Part shown: positions 48,401 to 57,400 of the stretch, in pieces
Position numbering within the stretch: position 1 is the first letter of the stretch
Layout of the letters: the number at the start of each line of letters is the position of its first letter
Source of the DNA: Cherax quadricarinatus
Lineage: Eukaryota > Arthropoda > Malacostraca > Decapoda > Parastacidae
Length of the DNA: 64,000 nucleotides
Reading direction: 5' to 3'
Assembly: GCF_038502225.1 (NCBI RefSeq)
Contig: NC_091372.1
Coordinates: 8,544,482 to 8,608,481, forward strand
Notes under the pieces: generated by a model
Told to the model about the DNA's origin: nothing
The model's database searches: none
Seen by the model: only the letters and a program-made list of their open reading frames with translations
Program-made: the position numbers and the translations under genes

Positions 48401-51400
48401 CCCTATCCACCCTGTCATACGCCTTTTCCAAATCCATAAATGCCACAAAGACCTCTTTAGCCTTATCTAAATACTGTTCACTTATATGTTTCACTGTAAA
48501 CACCTGGTCCACACACCCCCTACCTTTTCTAAAGCCTCCTTGTTCATCTGCTATCCTATTCTCCGTCTTACTCTTAATTCTTTCAATTATAACTCTACCA
48601 TACACTTTACCAGGTACACTCAACAGACTTATCCCCCTATAATTTTTGCACTCTCTTTTATCCCCTTTGCCTTTATACAAAGGAACTATGCATGCTCTCT
48701 GCCAATCCCTAGGTACCTTACCTTCTTCCATACATTTATTAAATAATTGCACCAACCACTCCAAAACTATATCCCCACCTGCTTTTAACATTTCTATCTT
48801 TATCCCATCAATCCCGGCTGCCTTACCCCCTTTCATTTTACCTACTGCCTCACGAACTTCCCCCACACTCACAACTGGCTCTTCCTCACTCCTACAAGAT
48901 GTTATTCCTCCTTGCCCTATACACGAAATCACAGCTTCCCTATCTTCATCAACATTTAACAATTCCTCAAAATATTCCTTCCATCTTCCCAATACCTCTA
49001 ACTCTCCATTTAATAACTCTCCTCTCCTATTTTTAACTGACAAATCCATTTGTTCTCTAGGCTTTCTTAACTTGTTAATCTCACTCCAAAACTTTTTCTT
49101 ATTTTCAACAAAATTTGTTGATAACATCTCACCCACTCTCTCATTTGCTCTCTTTTTACATTGCTTCACCACTCTCTTAACTTCTCTCTTTTTCTCCATA
49201 TACTCTTCCCTCCTTGCATCACTTCTACTTTGTAAAAACTTCTCATATGCTAACTTTTTCTCCCTTACTACTCTCTTTACATCATCATTCCACCAATCGC
49301 TCCTCTTCCCTCCTGCACCCACTTTCCTGTAACCACAAACTTCTGCTGAACACTCTAACACTACATTTTTAAACCTACCCCATACCTCTTCGACCCCATT
49401 GCCTATGCTCTCATTAGCCCATCTATCCTCCAATAGCTGTTTATATCTTACCCTAACTGCCTCCTCTTTTAGTTTATAAACCTTCACCTCTCTCTTCCCT
49501 GATGCTTCTATTCTCCTTGTATCCCATCTACCTTTTACTCTCAGTGTAGCTACAACTAGAAAGTGATCTGATATATCTGTGGCCCCTCTATAAACATGTA
49601 CATCCTGAAGTCTACTCAACAGTCTTTTATCTACCAATACATAATCCAACAAACTACTGTCATTTCGCCCTACATCATATCGTGTATACTTATTTATCCT
49701 CTTTTTCTTAAAATATGTATTACCTATAACTAAACCCCTTTCTATACAAAGTTCAATCAAAGGGCTCCCATTATCATTTACACCTGGCACCCCAAACTTA
49801 CCTACCACACCCTCTCTAAAAGTTTCTCCTACTTTAGCATTCAAGTCCCCTACCACAATTACTCTCTCACTTGGTTCAAAGGCTCCTATACATTCACTTA
49901 ACATCTCCCAAAATCTCTCTCTCTCCTCTGCATTCCTCTCTTCTCCAGGTGCATACACGCTTATTATGACCCACTTCTCGCATCCAACCTTTACTTTAAT
50001 CCACATAATTCTTGAATTTACACATTCATATTCTCTTTTCTCCTTCCATAACTGATCATTTAACATTTACTGCTACCCCTTCCTTTGCTCTAACTCTCTC
50101 AGCCATTATAGATAGGAGTGTGACTCACGGTATGGTAGTCAGGGCCCTAACAATTTTGGAGCTTAGTATTCAGGGTCCTAACAATTTGGTAGCACAGTAG
50201 CCAGGGCCCTAACAATTTTGGTGTAGTCAGGGCAGGGCCCTAACAGTTTGGTGGCACAATAGTCAAGCCCCTAACAATTTTGGTTTAGTCAGGGCCCTAA
50301 CAGTTCGGTGACTTAGTAGTCAGAGCCCTAACAATTTGGTGGCATAGTAATCAGGGGCCTAACAATTTGGTGGCATAGTAATCAGGGCTTTAAGAGTTTG
50401 CTTACTCTGACAGTTGGTAAATCTGCTATTGAGAACTGAAAGAGATCTAGCTGGTAATGTGGGAAATTGTGCAGCAGTCACAAACTTATTCCCAGGAATG
50501 TGAGAAAGTTGATAGTGGTAGTATGTGCAGTTATACTGGATTAAGAAGCTGGAAAACTTCGTTCTACGAGTGTTGGATCAGCTGGGTTGTGATGGCTATG
50601 TGGGCCTGCGAGTGGCTGGCGGAAACAGCCTGGTCAGAAGGGAAACGTGACCTAGGCTGGGCTGGGCTGTAATGTCAGCATAGTTGCTGATCCCCTTATA
50701 TGTGTTGTATAGCATATTATAGTACCATCCATGTGCTTTATATGGAAGATCCCTATTAGGCCGAGTGACTGTATGACTTCACGGGATACAGCATGAGTCA
50801 GTGTGACGAGCTGCCTCTTTCTCACTCGATGAACCACCTACGAACAGGCAAGAACACGGCAGGCCTGGGCTCCCACCTCTCATCACAGTCTGACAATACA
50901 TAGTGTTACCATCCAACAAGTGTGTCTACCTTCAACCCTCTTATCTCCTTACCGAACCCCCACACGACAGTAAGGGTAGAAGAGCCTGTAAAACCAGTTG
51001 CAGGGTAAATGGGTAACACATCACACTGGCTACAAGGACATATGAAGTGGCAGTTCAGTAATAATAATTTTAATAATTATAAATTATTTTCTAAGATATG
51101 TTTGTTGCATGGATTTCTCTCATGGAAAAAGCCCATGTTTATGCAAGGAATTTCAGGCACAAGTGCATAAGAATACAGAAGCATTGCAGTAAGCAGTACT
51201 AGGTTCTACTCGGGGCCAAAAATTCCAACATAAGTGACCTTAATGGGTTTAGCACTTCTTCATGAATATAAAAATAATAAAGAATTTCTTAATTATTTTA
51301 TTACACTTTTTCACCTTGGCTTGCGAAGGAAGGATTCTTTGCCGCTTCCCCATGAAGTTGGTTTTGTGTGTACGCAGTTAATCAATTTTTCAGGATGGAG

Positions 51401-54400
51401 GTGAGAAGGGGAGCTCAGTGTCCCTGCTGCATGAAGAAGATGAGATACGCTCAGCTATAAGAGTGCTGGTGAGATGTATGGTGTCGGCCTGTACGCAGCC
51501 TCAACCTTTGAAGAGGTGAGGACCGTGTGTGCTTGTAGATGATACACAACTTGGAAGGATGGTTGGGGATGTTGCAGTTTGGAGGGAAATTGTTGTGCCT
51601 GCACACTTCTACCAGGAAAACTATCGAATGAATGATGAACATGTTTCGTGATATTGAATGATGGCGAGTGTCTTTCCTGCTATTGAATGAATGATGGTGA
51701 ATGTCTTTCCTGCTATTGAATGAATAATGGTGAATGTCTTCCCTGCTATTAAATGAATAATGGTGAATGTCTTTCCTGCTATTGAATGAATGATGGTGAA
51801 TGTCTTTCCTGCTATTGAATGAATGATGGTGAATGTCTTTCCTGCTATTGAATGAATGATGGTGAATGTCTTTCCTGCTATTAAATGAATAATGGTGAAT
51901 GTCTTTCCTGCTATTGAATGAATGATGGTGAATGTCTTTCCTGCTATTGAATGAATGATGGTGAATGTCTTTCCTGCTATTGAATGAATAATGGTGAATG
52001 TCTTCCCTGCTATTGAATGAATGATGGTGAATGTCTTTCCTGCTATTGAATGAATGATGGTGAGTGTCTTTCCTGCTATTAAATGAATGATGGTGAATGT
52101 CTTTCCTGCTATTGAATGAATGATGGTGAATGTCTTTCCTGCTATTAAATGAATGATGGTGAATGTCTTTCCTGCTATTGAATGAATGATGGTGAGTGTC
52201 TTTCCTGCTATTAAATGAATGATGGTGAATGTCTTTCCTGCTATTGAATGAATGATGGTGAGTGTCTTTCCTGCTATTAAATGAATGATGGTGAATGTCT
52301 TTCCTGCTATTGAATGAATGATGGTGAATGTCTTTCCTGCTATTGAATGAATGATGGTGAATGTCTTTCCTGCTATTGAATGAATGATGGTGAATGTCTT
52401 TCCTGCTATTAAATGAATGATGGTGAATGTTTTTCCTGCTATTGAATGAATGATGGTGAATGTTTTTCCTGCTATTGAATGAATGATGGTGAATGTGTTA
52501 CCTTCTTTAGATCCCCCTACCTTGGTGGGAGATGACCTTTGTGGTAAGAAATAATTAAGCATTTTGTATTAATAATTATATTCCTTTTGTATTTCTCTAT
52601 AGAAAAGATTAATAATAACATCAAATTTGATTGTCTGAATTGAACATCAATTCCTTTAAATACTGTGTAAGTAGAAAGTCAAAGTAGAAACACATTGAGG
52701 ACATAAGATTACTGTAATGGGTTGAAACCTTTCAGTGGAGGATTGTCTTGATGCTGGCAAAGAGCTCTTAATCCAAGGAATTGGCACTATTTGCACCTTC
52801 CTTGGATTAAACCTAATTACTTCTCATTCCTCAGGTGCTGTTGACACTTGTGGATCTAGCACTTCCACATAAATATTCCTGGAGGAGTATACTTGGAGGG
52901 GGTTTTGGGGGTCAGTGCCCCCGCTGCCCGGTCTGTAACCAGGCCTCATAAAATAATAAATAGGCAAGGAAGATTTAATTTTTTTCAACACTATACGTCT
53001 CCCACCAACGCATAGCAACCCAAAAAAGAAGAAACGCTTTCATAATTTTTTCTTTTTACATTTAGTAATTTATACAGGAAAGAGGGGTTACTAGCCCCTT
53101 GCTTCTGATTTAAATTATAGCCTTTACAAACTACCTAATATCTTAAAAGTTTAAATCTGAGGTGCTTTTCAGACAAGTGAGTGTAGCAGAGGTGGAGCGG
53201 TCACACCTTGTGCTTCACAACATGTGTATGAGAGCCTGGGCTGAAGACAGCCTGAGTGTGGCCGACACTCAGTCTCGCATCATGGCCCTCACGGCCAGTG
53301 AGGAGAACATTTCTGAGCAGGTTAGTACTTTCTTACCCCTTTGTTGATGCATGTATTATATACAGTCAGCTCTTATAAAGCCTCTAATTGTAGTGATATT
53401 TTTTGTGATTGTAAAAGTTTATCCAAAAATGAGTACCATGTGTAAAGGTCCTCATTCTATGATACTTGCTATTAAATTTTTGATGCATTTTTAAAAAAAA
53501 AAAAAATGTGCATTGAGTTTTTGCATAGTGTGAGATGAACATGAGGAACATCAAAGAGTGATCTGTGCCTTGTGTTATGGTCATGTGTTCTGTTGAGGTT
53601 GGCAAGGAGATGTTTGAGGGGAGGGTTAATATCAGAGTTAAGTGTTCTATGTATGTAATAGGTGCAGTAATAAGTATGGATGTTTTGTATGGTGAGTAGG
53701 TTTAGTGTATTGAATATTGGTAGTGTGCTGCCTGTAGTGAGAATTTGTTATCATTCTAACTGCAGCCTTTTGTTGAGTAATTAGTGGTCTGAGATGGTTA
53801 ATTGTTGTTGAGCCCCATGCACAAATTCCATAGGTTTTTTTTATCAACCTTTGTGTCCCCTATCCATCCATTGGTAAACTTTCAGCCTTAAGTTTGTTAG
53901 TCCTCATGTAGATATTTTCTGTTCGGTAAACAGTATTGGCTAGCGTGACTGCTACGTATGTAGTGTCATCTCTGAGTATGAGAAAAATGTTCTGAATATT
54001 TTCTTGTTCATATGTTTTAATGAAAAACTATTGTTTTTCTGATTTCTGTATTTTTTTTTTCTCTATTATTATTACTTCTCAGATTGCTGAAGCAACAGAT
54101 CGACAACAAAACACATCAGACATACAATCTGCTGGTGCAGATGTTCGAGTCCCAAAGCGTCCCATTCCATCCCTCGGCCTTCCCATCACTGTGCCTTGTG
54201 CTCCTGCTACTTACCCAGTAGGGGAGATGCGTTCATCCCATTATTCCCACACATCTCAGTCATCGCGCTCGAGTCAGAATCCGCCAAGAGGGCGCTCAGT
54301 TGGGCCGTTGACTCCACAAAGTGCTCCTCTTCCTCCCATGGCCAGGAGTCATTCACCCTCCCCTCCGCTAACTCCTCTGCCACCTCTACCACCACCAGTT

Positions 54401-57400
54401 GCCACTCCTTTATTGGAAATGGGATTTACCCTCAAACATATCCAGAAGGCTATTTCTGCTCAAGGTAATTTTTATGCTTTATGTACTTAGCTGATACTTA
54501 ATAATTTGGCATGTTTTGTAAAATAACAGTATGATAATACCTATAACAACATTGCTTGCCTAAGATTGATTCTCTAGAATTAATTTTAATATTTGAACTT
54601 AAATGTAGCTAGGTTAATACACTTGCATCTCTCTTGCTGGAATTGTTGGGTCCAGCCTCAGGAGTCTTAAAAAAAATTTATTACTAATTGTTAAAGAAAA
54701 AGAGAAGCTTTATAAGGTGATCTTTTTGAGTCACTCTGCCTTGGTGGGAGAGGACCAGTACGTTGAAAAAAAAAATTCTAGCAATCTTCATGTACAGGAG
54801 GGCCCTGTGTATGCAGCAGCACCTCTTTTTCGGTGTTCCATGTTTTTGTTGGCTTTCATTTGAGCCATTGTTCATTATGTTCGGTGCTTGTACCTCACAT
54901 TGTATTAGGGAAGGATAACTGGCACCATCTTTAGAGGTGTATGAACAGTGTCCTCCTTTACATTCTTTGTGTGCATTGTATATTTTTATGTGCTACATTG
55001 GTCATTCCCACCAACGTTGGCTGCCCTTCCTTGGTGGGAAATGACTGTGGTGGAAAAAAATGCACTGTGTGGGGGGTCTCATTTATTGAACTTTCTACCA
55101 ACAGGTCATAAAGGTGAACCTTCAGCAACACAGATCAACCAGTTGGTTACATGGATGTTAGAGCATCCTTGTATTGATGCTAGTGAGACCAGCGAGAGGA
55201 GACGCTCTCACGAGGACACCTCTTCCTCTGCAGCTGCTTCAGGAGCTGCAGCTGTTGCTGCACAGGTATTACAAATCAGGCAATGTTTATGCAAGAAAAA
55301 TTTCCATTTGTTTATGCTTATACATTAAACCCTTACTGATTTTCAGTTCTTTTGTTAATTAATGTACAGTGTTATAAGCAGTGTGAGGTAGTTGACCTTA
55401 TGTAGTAATTGAATTAATTGGGGCAGGGTTGTTTACATAATTGTGGCAGGGGTGTTTGCATGAAAGGAAATTAAGTTGACAGATACAAGGGTTGGACAAA
55501 ATACTGTGAACACCTTGTTCTATAACATTTACTATTTTCAATATGGAGTTGATCCTCCATTTGCAGCTGAAACAGCACCAGTTCATTGAGAGGTTGATTC
55601 ATATAACATTTAAACAGTATCCAGGGAATTTTGAGTCATTCCTCAAAAGAACTTGCTCTAACTCTTCCAAAAATGATGGTGGAGGAAATCGGTACCTGAC
55701 TTGCTGTTCCAACTGACCCCACAGATGCTCTATAGTATTTGGATTCAGCAACTTTGGGGACCAATCCAAATGTTTGACTTCACTTCATGTTCTTCATGCC
55801 CATCTTAAACAACTCTAATGGTGTGAATTGGTGCATTATTGTCTTGGAAGATAGCACAAAAAGGGACATGTAATGCATTTAAATTAATTATTGTCATTCG
55901 ACAGTTTGACACTTCACTCAGCAGCTGTTCACGTCCAACCCCTGTATAGGAGGGCCCCGGTTATACAGCAAGCCGAGACATATGAGCAAGTCTCCTTACA
56001 CTCGCTGCCCCTGTTAACCTTCAGTAAAAAGATACCTGGGAGCTAGTCTAATGTTGTGGGTCGCATCCTGGGGAATGGTCAAATACTACAAACTAGTGGG
56101 TAACTTGAATGTCTCTCAGATAACCTAATGATGCATTATTTGTGCCTAAAGTACACAACAAACAAACCATGAGAGCTAAAGGTTAAACCTTAAAACCTAA
56201 CCTTAAAGGGTGGGGAGGCACATGGCACATGGCCGGGCTCCAAGTGTAGTAAGGCTTGTAAAGTAAAAGGACACAAGTGCAACTAATGTGACATTTTATT
56301 GTGGCAACATTTTGCTCTCCAGGAGCTTTGTCAAGCCGTTACGACGCAAAGTCAATCAGGACCTTAATCTTCCTCTACCTCCTGGAGATTTTGTTGACTT
56401 GATTGAACTCTGTTAATTTCAACTGTTTTTATTTCAATAACAGGCTCTACAAACAAACCTACGGCATGGGAATGGGGCCCCCCATCAGTGCCGTCCTAGC
56501 CAACTTATACATGGAACACCTAGGGTCCGAACACTTCACCAACATCATCCCTTTAAGCATCACTTGGTTATGTTACGTGGACGACGTCCTCATAATAACT
56601 CCCAAATGTTTTGATGTACGGAATCTTCAGGCAAGACTCAACGCAGTTGAATCGATGATCCAGTTTACACTAGAAGAAGAATCCAGTGACAAGCTACCTT
56701 TCCTCGACGTCCTCATTCACAAAGTAGACAACACCCTAAGATTTCAAGCTTATAGGAAACCAACCAATAAAAATGATCTCACACACTTCTATTCCAGTCA
56801 AGATACTAAGACCAAAAGAGGCATCATCATCAAGTTTTTCCTAAGAGCGTCCCGAATTTGTAGTCCTGAGTTTCTTGACGAGGAATGTACATACATTCAC
56901 CGAACCTTCACTGAGTTACATTTTCCTTCCTTTTTCATCAAAGACTGCAAGAAAAGAGCTCTTCAGATCATTAATTCTCCACGCACCAACACCACTCCTA
57001 ACAAAGTTATTATTCTTCCCAACAGCCAGGTTGCACTGAATGTTTCTAAAGTACTTTCACAAGCTAACACCAGAGTCGCCATCGCTTCCAGCACTTCAGT
57101 AAAGGATCTGACCAGGACAAAATCAAAGCACCACGAACCAGTCAATGCAGGGGTTTACACTATACCCTGCGGAGGCTGTGACAAGATTTATGTTAGGTGT
57201 AACAGCAAGAAACCTCAACACCCGCCTCAATGAACACATTTACGCATGTAGGAACGATAACTCGAACAACGCCTGTGTACAACACCAAAATTCCACCAAT
57301 CATCTCATGAAATTCAGGGACGCCCAATTAGTGATCAAAGAAACTAATTTCCACAGACGCAAGTGCCTCGAGTCAGCACTAATCACTGTTTCGAATACAA

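Noticed and set aside
51621..52562. 313-codon minus-strand frame of IAGKTFTIIHS-type repeats
   Set aside because: Product of a 33-bp minisatellite whose period is a multiple of 3; the source is an RTE 3' UTR.
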